A stretch of 64,000 nucleotides of DNA, taken from positions 620,001 through 684,000 of the forward strand of contig NZ_JAHXSA010000001.1 in assembly GCF_019429565.1 (NCBI RefSeq), read 5' to 3'. Positions 1-8,989 of this stretch are shown piece by piece (positions within the stretch are counted from its first letter, which is position 1; each line of letters opens with the position of its first letter). Under the pieces are notes generated by a model that made no database searches, had not been told where the DNA came from, and was given only the letters and a program-made list of their open reading frames with translations. Position numbers and translations under genes: made by a program. Source of the stretch: Schaalia sp. ORNL0103. GTDB taxonomy: Bacteria > Actinomycetota > Actinomycetes > Actinomycetales > Actinomycetaceae.

Positions 1-702
1 GTCGATCGCCTCTTCCTCGGTGTCGGCCATGTGGTGGGCGACGCCGGACTGGAAGTTGTGGATCGTCGCGCCGCCGAGCTCGTCGAGCGTCACCTTCTCG
101 CCGGTCGTTGCAGCGACGACGTCCGGACCGGTCACGAACATGTGCGAGTTCTCGCGCGTCATGACGATAAAGTCGGTGAGGGCTGGCTGATACACGGCAC
201 CACCGGCGCAGGGTCCCAGGATGATCGAAATCTGGGGAACCAGGCCCGAGGCCTCGCACGTCTTCTTGAAGATTCGGCCGTACTGGGCCAGGGCGACGAC
301 GCCCTCCTGGATGCGGGCGCCGCCCGAATCCTGAATGCCAACGATCGGAATGCGCATGCGGATGCCCCGGTCGATCAGGTCGACGATCTTGTCGCCCTCG
401 ACCTTGCCCAGGGTGCCACCGAGCACCGAGAAGTCCTGCGCGTAGGCGGCGACCATCCGCCCCTGCACGCGACCGTAACCGGCGGCCACAGCTGAACCGA
501 TCCGACCTTCGCGCACAGAACCACCGATGAACTGACCGACCTCGTGCCACACGCCGTCGTCAAAGAACAGAGACAGACGCTCACGCGCCGTCAGCTTCTT
601 TTTCGCGTGCTGGCGCTGGGCGGCCTTCTCCTCGGCGGCCTGAGCGATCGCGTCCTGGGCCTGAATGAACCCGTCACGCGTGAGCGGGCTGGGGGTGCTC
701 AT
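1..702 (-). CDS. accD: Acyl-CoA carboxylase carboxyltransferase (beta) subunit, partial
   Basis: This is the N-terminal 234 codons of a biotin-dependent acyl-CoA carboxylase carboxyltransferase, cut by the left edge of the window. It would transfer carboxyl from carboxybiotin to acetyl- or propionyl-CoA to give malonyl- or methylmalonyl-CoA. Visible signs are the basic region KKKLTARERL near residue 40, GGTLGKVEGDKI near 95 and DSGGARIQEG near 120, which fit the crotonase-fold N-terminal half of AccD/PccB proteins. The ATG lies in an ATGA overlap with the stop of the biotin carboxylase gene, so the two are translationally coupled and the products should form one complex. Whether it prefers acetyl- or propionyl-CoA cannot be read from this fragment. 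Confidence 0.93.
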   Translation of the reverse strand, partial: MSTPSPLTRDGFIQAQDAIAQAAEEKAAQRQHAKKKLTARERLSLFFDDGVWHEVGQFIGGSVREGRIGSAVAAGYGRVQGRMVAAYAQDFSVLGGTLGKVEGDKIVDLIDRGIRMRIPIVGIQDSGGARIQEGVVALAQYGRIFKKTCEASGLVPQISIILGPCAGGAVYQPALTDFIVMTRENSHMFVTGPDVVAATTGEKVTLDELGGATIHNFQSGVAHHMADTEEEAID

Positions 703-2492
703 TGTGCCTCCTCTTCAGTGGCGATGTGGGCGATGCGAGTCCCGGCGGTCACGGTGTCGCCCTGCTTGACCGACAGGGAGGTGACGGTGCCCGCACGCGG
801 GGCCAGCAGCGGCTTTTCCATCTTCATGGCCTCAAGGACGGCTACGAGCTGGCCTTCCTCGACCTGGTCACCCTCGGATACGGCCAACGCAACGACGATC
901 GCCTGCATGGGAGCGACAATGTCGCCGGGAGCGCCCTGGTGAGGGCCAGCCTGAACGGCGGAGGAACCCGCGCGACGCGAGGCCGAGCGCAGCGGCTGGG
1001 GCGGACGAGGGGCCGCGGCGGCAGGCGCGTTGAACATGCCGGCCGGCAGCGTCAGTGACACCCGGCGGCCATCCAGCTCGATGATGTAGGTCTGACGCGG
1101 CAGGTCGGCCGTCGACGAGGCCTCAGCGGGCACAGCCAGGTCCGAGTAGTCGTGCTGGGGCATGAACGTCGTCTCGAACCAGCGCGTGGAGACGTTGAAG
1201 CCGCCGACGCCGCAGAAGTCGGGATCGTTGATGATGTCCTGGTAGACGGGCACCGGGGTGGCCACGCCCTGCACCGAGAACTCGGCCAGCGCGCGGCGCG
1301 AACGGGCCAGGGCCTGCTCGCGATCCGCGCCCGTGACGATGATCTTGGCGATCATGGAATCGAAGGCGGTCTGCACGGAGTCGCCCTGATCGATGCCCAG
1401 CTCCAGACGGATGCCGGGGCCCAGGGGCCAGTGCACCTCATCCAGGCGGCCAGCCGTGGGGGTCAGGTCCTTCGACGGGTCCTCGGAGGTCACGCGGAAC
1501 TCGAAGGAGTGGCCGCGAGGCTCCGGGGGAGTGGTCAGCGGCAGTCCCTGCGCGATACGAATCTGCTCGCGCACCAGGTCGATGCCCGTGACTTCCTCGG
1601 ACACGGGGTGCTCGACCTGCAGGCGCGGGTTGACCTCGAGGAACCAGATGTTACCGTCGGGCTCGAGCAGGAACTCCACCGTGCCCACGCCCACGTAGTC
1701 AACGTGCTCGAACAGCGCGCGCGACGCGTTCACGAGCGTCTCGTGCGCACCCTCGGGCAGGAAGGGCGCTGGCGCCTCTTCGACCAGCTTCTGGTTGCGA
1801 CGCTGCACCGAGCAGTCACGCGTCGAGATGACGTGGAAGTTGCCGTGCGCGTCGCGCGCGGACTGCGTCTCGACGTGACGGGCGACCTCGACAAAACGCT
1901 CGACGAAGTGAGCGCCCAGGTCGGCGGCGTCCGTGTGACGCGCGAAGAACAGGTCGAGGTCCGCCTGCGAGCGGATAATGCTGATGCCTCGGCCGCCGCC
2001 ACCATCGGCGCGCTTGAGCACCACGGGGTAACCAGCGGAGGCGATGAAGGCCTCGACCTCTTCGCGCGAGGTCACGGGCTCGGACACGCCGGGGACGGGA
2101 GCCACGCCGCACGCCTCTGCCACGCGGCGAGCCTTGATCTTGTCGCCCAGCGCGTCGATGACGGACGACGCGGGGCCGAGCCACGCGATACCGGCATCCT
2201 CGACAGCCCGTGCGAACTCGGAGTTCTCCGAGAGGAACCCGTAGCCGGGATGAATCGCATCCGCGCCCGTCTCCAGAGCGATCGCCAGGATCTTGTCACC
2301 GTTCAGATACGTCGACGCCGCGTCGTCGCCACCCAGGGACAGGGCCTCGTCGGCCTCGCGCGTATGAGGCGCGGCCATATCCTGATCGGCGTAAACCGCG
2401 ATCGTCGCAATGCCCATATCGGTGGCCGTGCGGCACACGCGCAGAGCGATTTCGCCACGGTTGGCGACGAGGATTCGATTAATTGTTCGCAC
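699..2492 (-). CDS. accA: Acyl-CoA carboxylase biotin carboxylase/biotin carrier (alpha) subunit
   Basis: This 597-residue fusion carboxylates its own biotin with ATP and bicarbonate. Residues 1-110 are the biotin carboxylase N-domain (ILVANRGEIALRV), 115-325 the ATP-grasp domain (glycine loop GGGGRG near 165, EVNPRLQVEHPVSE near 290), and 335-445 the biotin carboxylase C-domain. An Ala/Pro linker follows, and then a biotinyl domain with EAMKMEK, the lysine near 557 being the biotinylation site. This is the actinobacterial AccA/PccA layout of a fused BC-BCCP. It starts at GTG with AAGGAGAAGC upstream. The preceding birA gene overlaps its start by 14 bp and accD overlaps its stop, giving one operon that holds the enzyme and its modifier. 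Confidence 0.96.
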   Translation of the reverse strand: MRTINRILVANRGEIALRVCRTATDMGIATIAVYADQDMAAPHTREADEALSLGGDDAASTYLNGDKILAIALETGADAIHPGYGFLSENSEFARAVEDAGIAWLGPASSVIDALGDKIKARRVAEACGVAPVPGVSEPVTSREEVEAFIASAGYPVVLKRADGGGGRGISIIRSQADLDLFFARHTDAADLGAHFVERFVEVARHVETQSARDAHGNFHVISTRDCSVQRRNQKLVEEAPAPFLPEGAHETLVNASRALFEHVDYVGVGTVEFLLEPDGNIWFLEVNPRLQVEHPVSEEVTGIDLVREQIRIAQGLPLTTPPEPRGHSFEFRVTSEDPSKDLTPTAGRLDEVHWPLGPGIRLELGIDQGDSVQTAFDSMIAKIIVTGADREQALARSRRALAEFSVQGVATPVPVYQDIINDPDFCGVGGFNVSTRWFETTFMPQHDYSDLAVPAEASSTADLPRQTYIIELDGRRVSLTLPAGMFNAPAAAAPRPPQPLRSASRRAGSSAVQAGPHQGAPGDIVAPMQAIVVALAVSEGDQVEEGQLVAVLEAMKMEKPLLAPRAGTVTSLSVKQGDTVTAGTRIAHIATEEEAQ

Positions 2493-3363
2493 GCTTCTCC
2501 TTGGTGTCGTGAACGGTTGTCAGAGGTAGTCCGGTTGCCAGGACATCTCCGGCGTTAATGTCGTGAGTGCGGCCATCGTCCGTGGCTACGAGGAGGGAGC
2601 CGGTCGGGCTTAGCCCCAGGGCAACGCCTTCCATCGCCGGGTGACCATTCGGATCAGTCGGTTTCGCGAGCGCGATGCGCGTCCCCAGAAGCGGCAATGC
2701 GTTCGCGGCCTCGTCAGCCAGGCCGCAATCATGGGCGTTTCCATGGGCAACGAGGCCTCGGATGCGAGAGTCGAGTCCGGTAAGGATCTGGGCAAGCAGG
2801 GTGTGGGAGACGGAGGTGGGATCAGCGCCGGCCTCGGCGTCGCCCTCGGCGTACAGGGAGGTGGCCTGCGGCGTAGCGAGATGATCGGAGTCCTGGGCGA
2901 TGTTGATGCCGTAGCCAAGGATCGCGCTCGTCGTAAACGGGGACGAGGCCGGGGCGAGCTGGGCGAGGATGCCGCAGATTTTGCGTGCTCCGTCGACGAG
3001 CACGTCGTTGGGCCACTTGAGAGAAACGGTGTGGCCGAGGGGGGAGAGACGAGGGGAGAGTGCGTCGCGCACGGAGAGCGCACACGCGTGTACGAGCCAG
3101 CCGAGCATCTCAGTGGGAAATGAGGTGGGGAGGGAGACGATGGTGGAAGCGAGGAGGGCCTGACCATCCGGGGTTGTCCACGTGCGCCCGAGGCGGCCGC
3201 GGCCCGCGCTCTGACGATCGGCAATGATCGTTGTCAGGTGGGGAGTGGCGGTCGTCGTGTCGGCGAGCAGGGAAGCTGCGAGATCGAGGGTGGAGGACGT
3301 GTCGCTGACGTAATAGACGGGGGAGTGAACGCCCGCAATGGGGATGCGTGTTGCGCGCTGCAT
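2479..3363 (-). CDS. birA: Biotin--[acetyl-CoA-carboxylase] ligase
   Basis: Biotin protein ligase makes biotinyl-AMP and attaches biotin to the carrier lysine encoded just downstream. The biotin/ATP loop is seen as GRGRLGRTWTTP near residue 70, with KWPNDVLVDG near 130 and the small C-terminal domain after about 230. The frame stays open upstream, but the ATG at 3363 has an excellent ribosome site (AGGAGGTGGC), giving 294 residues; the longer form is not needed. There is no room for an N-terminal helix-turn-helix, so this is a group I ligase without the repressor function known from E. coli BirA. It is the first gene of the carboxylase operon and overlaps the next start by 14 bp. Confidence 0.94.
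   Translation of the reverse strand: MQRATRIPIAGVHSPVYYVSDTSSTLDLAASLLADTTTATPHLTTIIADRQSAGRGRLGRTWTTPDGQALLASTIVSLPTSFPTEMLGWLVHACALSVRDALSPRLSPLGHTVSLKWPNDVLVDGARKICGILAQLAPASSPFTTSAILGYGINIAQDSDHLATPQATSLYAEGDAEAGADPTSVSHTLLAQILTGLDSRIRGLVAHGNAHDCGLADEAANALPLLGTRIALAKPTDPNGHPAMEGVALGLSPTGSLLVATDDGRTHDINAGDVLATGLPLTTVHDTKEKRANN
2942..2954 (+). repeat. 13-mer GACGAGGCCGGGG, copy in birA
   Basis: Exact copy of the dispersed 13-mer, inside the antisense strand of birA. Confidence 0.9.
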
Positions 3364-3681
3364 GCCACCTCCTGTCGGGTCTTCCTCGTGTTTGACAGGG
3401 GAGATAATCCTCCCCGAGTACTTCAAAGTTTGTCTTAAAAATCAAACCTACGCATGCGTTTCTTAAAAAATTGGAACAGTTTTCGGCAAATCACTACGGA
3501 TCCGTAACCAACGCGGAACCCTTGTGAGGAGCGGGAGCGGGGAAATCCCGAGAAAAGACGCTGAGATGAGGATCACCGACCCCTGCGTCCCGCTGGGTGG
3601 CTCACTGGCCCGTGTGGGGTCGGTACCATAGGGGGGAACACGCGCGCGTGGGCGCGCCCCAAACCACCCGAACGGAGAAAC
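3364..3681. promoter_or_regulatory. Divergent intergenic region birA/ettA with two palindromes
   Basis: About 318 bp between divergent genes and unusually A/T-rich for this window (runs of A/T near 3430-3475). It holds two perfect palindromes, ACGCATGCGT at 3450-3459 and TACGGATCCGTA at 3495-3506, and a small hairpin GGGGAG/CTCCCC at 3398-3415 in the birA leader. TACCAT near 3625 could be a -10 box for ettA, but no good -35 was found. No gene was seen. Confidence 0.45.
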
Positions 3682-5364
3682 GTGGCGGAGTTTATTTATC
3701 AGATGATCAAGGCTCGCAAGGCCATCGGTGACAAGGTCATCCTCGACGATGTCACCATGAGCTTCTTCCCGGGCGCCAAGATCGGTATGGTCGGCCCGAA
3801 CGGTGCCGGCAAGTCCTCGATCCTGAAGATCATGGCCGGCCTGGATGAGCCCAGCAACGGCGAGGCTCGCCTGACCCCCGGGTATACGGTCGGCATCCTC
3901 ATGCAGGAACCCGTTCTCGACGAGACGAAGACTGTCATTGAAAACGTGCGACTGGGTGCCGCCGATATCTTCGGCAAGCTCGCCCGCTTCAACGAGATCT
4001 CCGAAGAGATGGCGAATCCTGACGCTGACTTTGACGCGCTCATGGAAGAAATGGGCAAGCTGCAGACGGAAATTGACGCCGCCAATGCCTGGGATATTGA
4101 CTCTCAGCTCGATCAGGCGATGGACGCCCTGCGTTGCCCGCCGCCGGACCAGCCTGTGTCCGTCCTCTCCGGTGGTGAACGTCGCCGCGTGGCCCTGTGC
4201 AAGCTCCTCATCGAGGCCCCCGACCTGCTGCTCCTCGACGAGCCCACGAACCACCTCGACGCCGAGAGCGTGCTCTGGCTCGAGAAGCACCTCGCGTCCT
4301 ACCCGGGCGCGGTCATTGCCGTCACCCACGACCGCTACTTCCTCGACCACGTTGCCGGCTGGATCGCCGAGGTTGATCGCGGCCACCTCTACCCCTACGA
4401 GGGCAACTACTCCACCTACCTGGAGACGAAGGAAAAGCGTCTGTCCGTTCAGGGGCAGAAGGATGCCAAGCTGGCCAAGCGTCTGAAGGAAGAACTCGAG
4501 TGGGTTCGCTCTAATGCGAAGGGCCGTCAGGCAAAGTCGAAGGCCCGTCTGGCCCGCTACGAGGAGATGGCTGCCGAGGCCGAGCGCACCCGCAAGCTCG
4601 ACTTCGAGGAAATTCAGATTCCGCCGGGCCCGCGCCTGGGTAGCGTCGTCATTGAGGCGAAGGATCTTCAGAAGGGCTTTGGCGATCGCTCGCTCATCAA
4701 CGGCCTGTCCTTCTCGCTGCCGCGTAACGGCATCGTCGGCGTCATCGGCCCGAACGGCGTCGGTAAGACCACCCTGTTCAAGACGATCGTCGGCCTCGAG
4801 CCTCTCGACGGCGGCGAGCTGACGATCGGCGAGACCGTCAAGATCAGCTACGTCGACCAGTCGCGTGCCGGCATCGACCCGGACAAGACCCTGTGGGAGG
4901 TTGTCTCGGACGGCCTGGACTTCATTCAGGTCGGCAACGTGGAAATGCCCTCGCGCGCCTACGTCTCCGCGTTTGGCTTCAAGGGCCCGGACCAGCAGAA
5001 GCCGGCCGGCGTCCTGTCCGGTGGTGAGCGCAACCGCCTGAACCTGGCTCTCACCCTCAAGCAGGGCGGCAACCTCCTCCTGCTGGATGAGCCGACCAAC
5101 GACCTCGACGTCGAGACCCTCGGCTCCCTGGAAAATGCCCTCCTGGCGTTCCCCGGCTGTGCCGTCGTCGTCACCCACGATCGCTGGTTCCTTGACCGCG
5201 TCGCCACCCACATCCTTGCGTGGGAGGGTACCGAAGAGGCGCCCGATAACTGGTACTGGTTCGAGGGCAACTTCGAGGCGTACGAGAAGAACAAGGTGGC
5301 CCGCCTGGGCGAGGCTGCCGCGAACCCACATCGCGTGACGCACCGCAAGCTGACGCGCGACTGA
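3682..5364 (+). CDS. ettA: Energy-dependent translational throttle protein EttA (ABC-F ATPase)
   Basis: EttA is a soluble twin-ATPase ABC-F factor that binds the ribosomal E site and gates the first peptide bonds according to ATP/ADP level. Two ABC domains are visible: Walker [10 protein letters not shown] near residue 40 with signature [11 protein letters not shown] and Walker [13 protein letters not shown] near 190; and Walker [10 protein letters not shown] near 355 with [13 protein letters not shown] and [12 protein letters not shown] near 470. The linker has the charged coiled P-site tether ([17 protein letters not shown]). There are no membrane segments. The length of 560 matches EttA at about 555, longer than antibiotic-resistance ABC-F proteins need. 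The GTG start has GGAGAAAC upstream. Confidence 0.95.
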   Translation: MAEFIYQMIKARKAIGDKVILDDVTMSFFPGAKIGMVGPNGAGKSSILKIMAGLDEPSNGEARLTPGYTVGILMQEPVLDETKTVIENVRLGAADIFGKLARFNEISEEMANPDADFDALMEEMGKLQTEIDAANAWDIDSQLDQAMDALRCPPPDQPVSVLSGGERRRVALCKLLIEAPDLLLLDEPTNHLDAESVLWLEKHLASYPGAVIAVTHDRYFLDHVAGWIAEVDRGHLYPYEGNYSTYLETKEKRLSVQGQKDAKLAKRLKEELEWVRSNAKGRQAKSKARLARYEEMAAEAERTRKLDFEEIQIPPGPRLGSVVIEAKDLQKGFGDRSLINGLSFSLPRNGIVGVIGPNGVGKTTLFKTIVGLEPLDGGELTIGETVKISYVDQSRAGIDPDKTLWEVVSDGLDFIQVGNVEMPSRAYVSAFGFKGPDQQKPAGVLSGGERNRLNLALTLKQGGNLLLLDEPTNDLDVETLGSLENALLAFPGCAVVVTHDRWFLDRVATHILAWEGTEEAPDNWYWFEGNFEAYEKNKVARLGEAAANPHRVTHRKLTRD

Positions 5365-5375
5365 TTCACGCAGTA

Positions 5376-5407
5376 TGAGGGGGAGGGCCTGGCGGTCCTC
5401 CCCCTCA
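5376..5407 (+). terminator. Hairpin terminator after ettA
   Basis: A 14-bp G/C-rich stem (TGAGGGGGAGGGCC / GGTCCTCCCCCTCA, one G-U pair) with loop TGGC begins 11 bp after the ettA stop. There is no strong T tract. Confidence 0.7.
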
Positions 5408-5561
5408 TTGCGTCTATTTGTGGATTCGGTGTGCGGTACCGTGTCGTGGGTGCCAGTCTGAGTCAATAGTTTGACAGAGCGTTGGATTGTAGCCCTGCGT
5501 CGTGGGATGCGCTCCTGTCAGCGGTTGTTTGTTTGTGAATTGCTCGTGTTACGGATCCCAC

Positions 5562-5594
5562 TTGCCTTTTGCGCAGGTCACATCTAGTATGTGA
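5562..5594 (+). promoter_or_regulatory. Promoter with overlapping operator for the EIIB-malQ operon
   Basis: TTGCCT (5562-5567), a 17-bp spacer and TAGTAT (5585-5590) form a sigma-70/SigA-type promoter with the expected start near 5597. The perfect inverted repeat TCACAT-N5-ATGTGA (5578-5594) sits across the -10 box, the usual place for a repressor operator. Which regulator binds it is unknown. Confidence 0.65.
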
Positions 5595-5633
5595 TACGAA
5601 TCGCAAACTTACGACGGCGCGAAAGGGGCTCCG

Positions 5634-5918
5634 ATGGCGATTGAACAAGCGCTCATCGACGCGCTGGGTGGACACCTCAATATCGTCGAGGTAGAACCCT
5701 GCACGATGCGAATCCGTATTCAGGTGAAATCTCAACGGGACGTCGATGAGGCGGCGCTGCGAGTGGATGGCGTATTAGCCGTCGTGCGCTCCGGCGACGT
5801 TGTTCAGATCGTGTGCGGTGCTCAGTCCGACAATGTGGCAGCTGCGATGATCTCAATCCTTGAACGCGTGGCCCATGACACGCCTGCGGAGTCTTTGTCG
5901 CAGCGCGTCCACGCCTAG
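5634..5918 (+). CDS. Stand-alone PTS glucose-family EIIB domain protein
   Basis: This 94-residue protein is a single EIIB domain of the glucose/N-acetylglucosamine PTS class, which accepts phosphate from EIIA on a cysteine and passes it to sugar at an EIIC porter. The active-site strand is seen as VEVEPCTMRIRIQV with the cysteine near residue 23, and the second half (VVRSGDVVQIVCGAQSD) matches the family fold. No EIIC gene lies nearby, so the partner porter must be elsewhere, as with the split IIB/IIC systems of Streptomyces. It is the first gene of an operon with malQ, which follows after 8 bp. A regulatory rather than transport role is possible. The upstream GAAAGGGG is a good ribosome site. 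Confidence 0.8.
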   Translation: MAIEQALIDALGGHLNIVEVEPCTMRIRIQVKSQRDVDEAALRVDGVLAVVRSGDVVQIVCGAQSDNVAAAMISILERVAHDTPAESLSQRVHA

Positions 5919-5926
5919 TATTAAAG

Positions 5927-8110
5927 ATGTCATCAGCCCGCAACGTAGAAGGCTTTTTCGTGGATATTCACGCACCCGCATCTGACAACATCGATGAGCT
6001 GCGCCGTATCGCCGATGCTAATGGCGTAGCCACCGGATTCTGGGATTGGTACGGGAATTGGGTGGGCGTGAGCGCATCTACTCTCCTGAAGGTCCTGGGC
6101 GCTCTTGGACTGCCCCTCGACGAATCGTCCACGGTGGGGGATGTGCACGAGGCTCTGCGCCTGACCGAAGAGCGCGAATGGCGTCGTACCCTGCCTCCGA
6201 CGATCGTCGCCCGCCAGGGTGGCGGCTACATGTTCCCGGTGCACGTGCCGGACGGCTCGTGGGTGAACGTTCAGTGGGTGCTGGAGGACGGCCGTAAGGG
6301 CTCGTGTGATCAGGTGGATCGCTACGTCGCTCCGCGCATGATCGATGGTGAGCTCGTCGGACGTGCGACCTTTGACGTCCCGCACTGGCTGCCGCTCGGC
6401 TGGCATCGCCTCGTGGCGACTGTCGAGGGCGGACACGTGGAGTCCGCGACCCTCATCATCGTGCCGAACACGCTGTCCCTGCCGCTCCTGGAGTCCTCGC
6501 GTCGCGTGTGGGGTGTGAACGCTCAGCTGTACTCGACGCGCTCGTCCTCCTCGTGGGGCATTGGTGACGCCACCGATCTGGCTGACCTGGCTGCTGTGTG
6601 TGCGGACAAGGGTGCCGATTTCTTGCTCATCAACCCTGTCCACACATCGCAGCCGGTGTCTCCGCTGGAGAACTCTCCCTACCTGCCGGTGTCGCGCCGT
6701 TGGCTCAACCCGATCTACATTCGTCCCGAGAGCATTGAGGAGTACGCCTCCCTGCCCCAGACTTCGCGCGCGGCCATCGAGCAGCTGAGCGACGAGACTC
6801 GCCAGTTCGCCATCCGCGAGGACCTGATCGACCGTGATCGCTCGTGGGAGGCCAAGCGCAAGGCCCTCGAGGTTATCTTCGCTGCTCCGCGTTCCTACCA
6901 TCGCCAGAGCCAGCTGGATCGCTTCATCGAGCGTGGCGGTTCGGAGCTGTCGAACTATGCACTGTGGTGCGCTCTCGTCGAGCGCGAGGGCACGATCGAA
7001 CTGCCCGAGGACCTTGCTCGTTCGTCTGCGCCTCGCGTCGAGCTTGAGCGCCTCGAGCTGGCCGAGCGTGTTGACTTCTACCAGTGGTGCCAGTGGGTCG
7101 CCGCTGAACAGCTCGAGCACGCCCAGCATGTGGCGCGTGAGGTCGGCATGGAGATCGGCATCATGGCTGACCTGGCCGTCGGCGTACACGGCTACGGTTC
7201 CGAAAAGTGGAGCCGTCCCGAGCTCTTCGCCTCGGGTATGAGCGTCGGTGCCCCGCCGGACGTCTACTCGCAGCAGGGACAGAACTGGTCGCAGCCGCCG
7301 TGGTCGCCCCGCAGCCTCGCGGAATCGGGCTACCTGCCTCTGCGTGACATGGTGCGCGCCGCTCTGGCCAACGCCGGCGCCGTTCGCATCGACCACATCC
7401 TGGGCATGTTCCGCCTCTGGTGGATCCCCGATGGGTGCGCTGCCACCGAAGGTACGTACGTGTACTACGACCACGAGGCCATGATGGGCGTCATCCTACT
7501 GGAGGCCCAGCGTGCGGGTGCCGTCGTCATCGGCGAGGACCTCGGCGTCGTCGAGCCGTGGGTGCGCGATTACCTGCGCGAGCGCGGCGTCCTCGGCACC
7601 TCAGTTGTGTGGTTCGAGAAGGAGGGCGGTGGCTGGCCGCTGCGTCCCGAGCACTACCGTGACCGTGCGCTGGCAGCCGTCAATATCCACGACCTGCCGC
7701 CTACGCTCGGCTACATTCGCGGCATCCAGACAACGCTGCGTTCCGAGCTTGGTCTGCTGACGGACGACATCGAGACGGTGCGCGCCGGCGATCGTCTGGA
7801 ACTCGAACAGATGGGCGCGCGACTGCACGAGTACGGCTGCATCGACGGCGCGGAGCCCAGCGAGCGTGAGACCGTCGAGGGTCTGTACCGCTACGTCGCG
7901 AAGACACCGTCGAAGCTGGTGGTCGCCTCTCTCGTGGATGCGGTCGGGGATGTGCGCCCGCAGAACATGCCGGGCACGGGTGCTGACCTGTACCCGAACT
8001 GGTGCGTGCCGCTATGCGACTCCGACGGTGAAGAAGTTGCGATCGACGACCTGCCCACTAATGAGCGCCTGACTTCTCTGTTTGCGCTGCTGCGCGGGTC
8101 CGTCCGCTGA
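5927..8110 (+). CDS. malQ: 4-alpha-glucanotransferase (amylomaltase)
   Basis: This is a GH77 disproportionating enzyme that transfers maltodextrin segments between chains and releases glucose, feeding starch or maltose catabolism in the cytoplasm. The 727 residues have the actinobacterial N-terminal extension (about 1-160), and the barrel carries RIDHILGMFRLWW (nucleophile Asp, near residue 488) and GEDLGVVEPWV (acid/base Glu, near 536). The gene starts 8 bp after the EIIB gene. TAGTAT ends 5 nt before the ATG, so an additional leaderless transcript is possible. A PTS domain gene with malQ suggests that a PTS sugar or PTS phosphorylation state is linked to maltodextrin use. This link is an inference. 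Confidence 0.95.
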   Translation: MSSARNVEGFFVDIHAPASDNIDELRRIADANGVATGFWDWYGNWVGVSASTLLKVLGALGLPLDESSTVGDVHEALRLTEEREWRRTLPPTIVARQGGGYMFPVHVPDGSWVNVQWVLEDGRKGSCDQVDRYVAPRMIDGELVGRATFDVPHWLPLGWHRLVATVEGGHVESATLIIVPNTLSLPLLESSRRVWGVNAQLYSTRSSSSWGIGDATDLADLAAVCADKGADFLLINPVHTSQPVSPLENSPYLPVSRRWLNPIYIRPESIEEYASLPQTSRAAIEQLSDETRQFAIREDLIDRDRSWEAKRKALEVIFAAPRSYHRQSQLDRFIERGGSELSNYALWCALVEREGTIELPEDLARSSAPRVELERLELAERVDFYQWCQWVAAEQLEHAQHVAREVGMEIGIMADLAVGVHGYGSEKWSRPELFASGMSVGAPPDVYSQQGQNWSQPPWSPRSLAESGYLPLRDMVRAALANAGAVRIDHILGMFRLWWIPDGCAATEGTYVYYDHEAMMGVILLEAQRAGAVVIGEDLGVVEPWVRDYLRERGVLGTSVVWFEKEGGGWPLRPEHYRDRALAAVNIHDLPPTLGYIRGIQTTLRSELGLLTDDIETVRAGDRLELEQMGARLHEYGCIDGAEPSERETVEGLYRYVAKTPSKLVVASLVDAVGDVRPQNMPGTGADLYPNWCVPLCDSDGEEVAIDDLPTNERLTSLFALLRGSVR

Positions 8111-8127
8111 CAGACGACAATAGGTCG

Positions 8128-8171
8128 ATGCATGAACCCCGCGACCCGAAAGGGTCACGGGGTTCATGCAT
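8128..8171. terminator. Bidirectional terminator between malQ and EIIA
   Basis: A 20-bp stem (ATGCATGAACCCCG plus GACCC, one mismatch) with a GAAA tetraloop is centred between the convergent malQ and EIIA genes. Confidence 0.85.
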
Positions 8172-8182
8172 ATGAGCGGGGA

Positions 8183-8656
8183 TCAGTCTCCATCGGGGAG
8201 GGAAAATAGCGGATCGAGAACCCCCACTGTGTGCAGTGCTTCATCGAACTCGGGAGAGACTGGCTCTCCGGGTGGGGTGACGACGATGACCGGCACGCAG
8301 GGGGATAGCCCCGCCCCTCGGGCGGGGCCGAGATCCCAGTGGATGAGGGGAGTGCCCGCGTCGACGATATCGCCCTCCTCGACGAGGGGAGCAAAGCCTC
8401 GGCCGCGCAGGCCGACGGTGTCGATACCCAGATGAATGAGGATCGAGAGCCCGCGCGTCGAGGTGATAATTGCCGCGTGCGATTTGAGCTTGGTGACCAC
8501 TCCGTTGATGGGGGAGTGAACGGTCACGCACGTGACATCGGCTTCCGGCAGGAGCGCGCGTCCATCCCCGACGACGCCACTGGCGAAGACGGGATCCGGT
8601 ACCTCGGCCAGTGGCAGGACGTGCGCGCTGAACGGTGCGCGGACGAGGAAGCTCAC
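8183..8656 (-). CDS. PTS glucose-type EIIA protein (Crr-like)
   Basis: This 157-residue soluble EIIA accepts phosphate from HPr and passes it to the EIIB encoded upstream. The phosphorylation site is ILIHLGIDTVGL near residue 85, with the partner site VHSPINGVV and a histidine in KLKSHAAI about 15-20 residues earlier, the standard Crr arrangement. The open frame continues upstream, but the GTG at 8656 overlaps the EIIB stop as GTGA and begins the domain exactly, so this start is preferred. No EIIC is nearby; in Streptomyces IIA, IIB and IIC are also separate proteins. EIIA may also act as a regulator of non-PTS permeases, which the sequence cannot show. Confidence 0.88.
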   Translation of the reverse strand: MSFLVRAPFSAHVLPLAEVPDPVFASGVVGDGRALLPEADVTCVTVHSPINGVVTKLKSHAAIITSTRGLSILIHLGIDTVGLRGRGFAPLVEEGDIVDAGTPLIHWDLGPARGAGLSPCVPVIVVTPPGEPVSPEFDEALHTVGVLDPLFSLPDGD

Positions 8657-8883
8657 CGGCTGGCGTGCATCTGCTCGACGAGGTCCTCGGAATCGGGGCC
8701 CATAACGACCTGCACGGCGTCGCCGACGATGACGACGTCGAAGGCTCCGGCCTCGCGCAGCTTGGCCTCGTCGATGAGGTCGGTGTTGGCTGCGTCCAGG
8801 CGGATGCGCGTAATGCACGCCTCGAGATTGGAGATGTTGTCCCAGCCGCCCAGGGCCTCGATGATGGTCGTTGCGGTGTCCAT
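8653..8883 (-). CDS. PTS glucose/N-acetylglucosamine-type EIIB protein
   Basis: A 76-residue EIIB domain protein with the canonical cysteine motif EACITRIRLD near residue 22 and a C-terminal GDAVQVVMGPDSE segment. It is the size of Streptomyces NagF, a stand-alone IIB. ATG is preceded by GGAGGACACC, a strong ribosome site. Its stop overlaps the EIIA start, so the two proteins are made together and probably serve one porter encoded elsewhere. It keeps the family motif better than the EIIB at 5634, so the two IIB proteins probably have different partners. Confidence 0.9.
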   Translation of the reverse strand: MDTATTIIEALGGWDNISNLEACITRIRLDAANTDLIDEAKLREAGAFDVVIVGDAVQVVMGPDSEDLVEQMHASR

Positions 8884-8908
8884 GGTGTCCTCCTTGGCTC
8901 AATGACCG

Positions 8909-8923
8909 AAACCGCTGCGGTTT
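8909..8923. promoter_or_regulatory. Palindromic operator upstream of EIIB-EIIA
   Basis: The perfect inverted repeat AAACCGC-T-GCGGTTT lies 26-40 nt before the EIIB start, just downstream of a possible -10 box TACCAT on the minus strand. Its A/T-flanked CG-centred form resembles LacI-family operators; the regulator is not in the window. Confidence 0.5.
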
Positions 8924-8989
8924 GCCTCACACTTATGGTATCGCGACCGTGCGCGGAAGGGCACACTTGCAGCCACCGAGCGCGTCACA

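Noticed and set aside
3463-5466. Long minus-strand open frame (667 codons) opposite ettA
   Set aside because: It is the antisense of a clear ABC-F gene, with Leu/Val/Gly/Asp-biased composition typical of antisense frames in high-GC DNA and no family motif.
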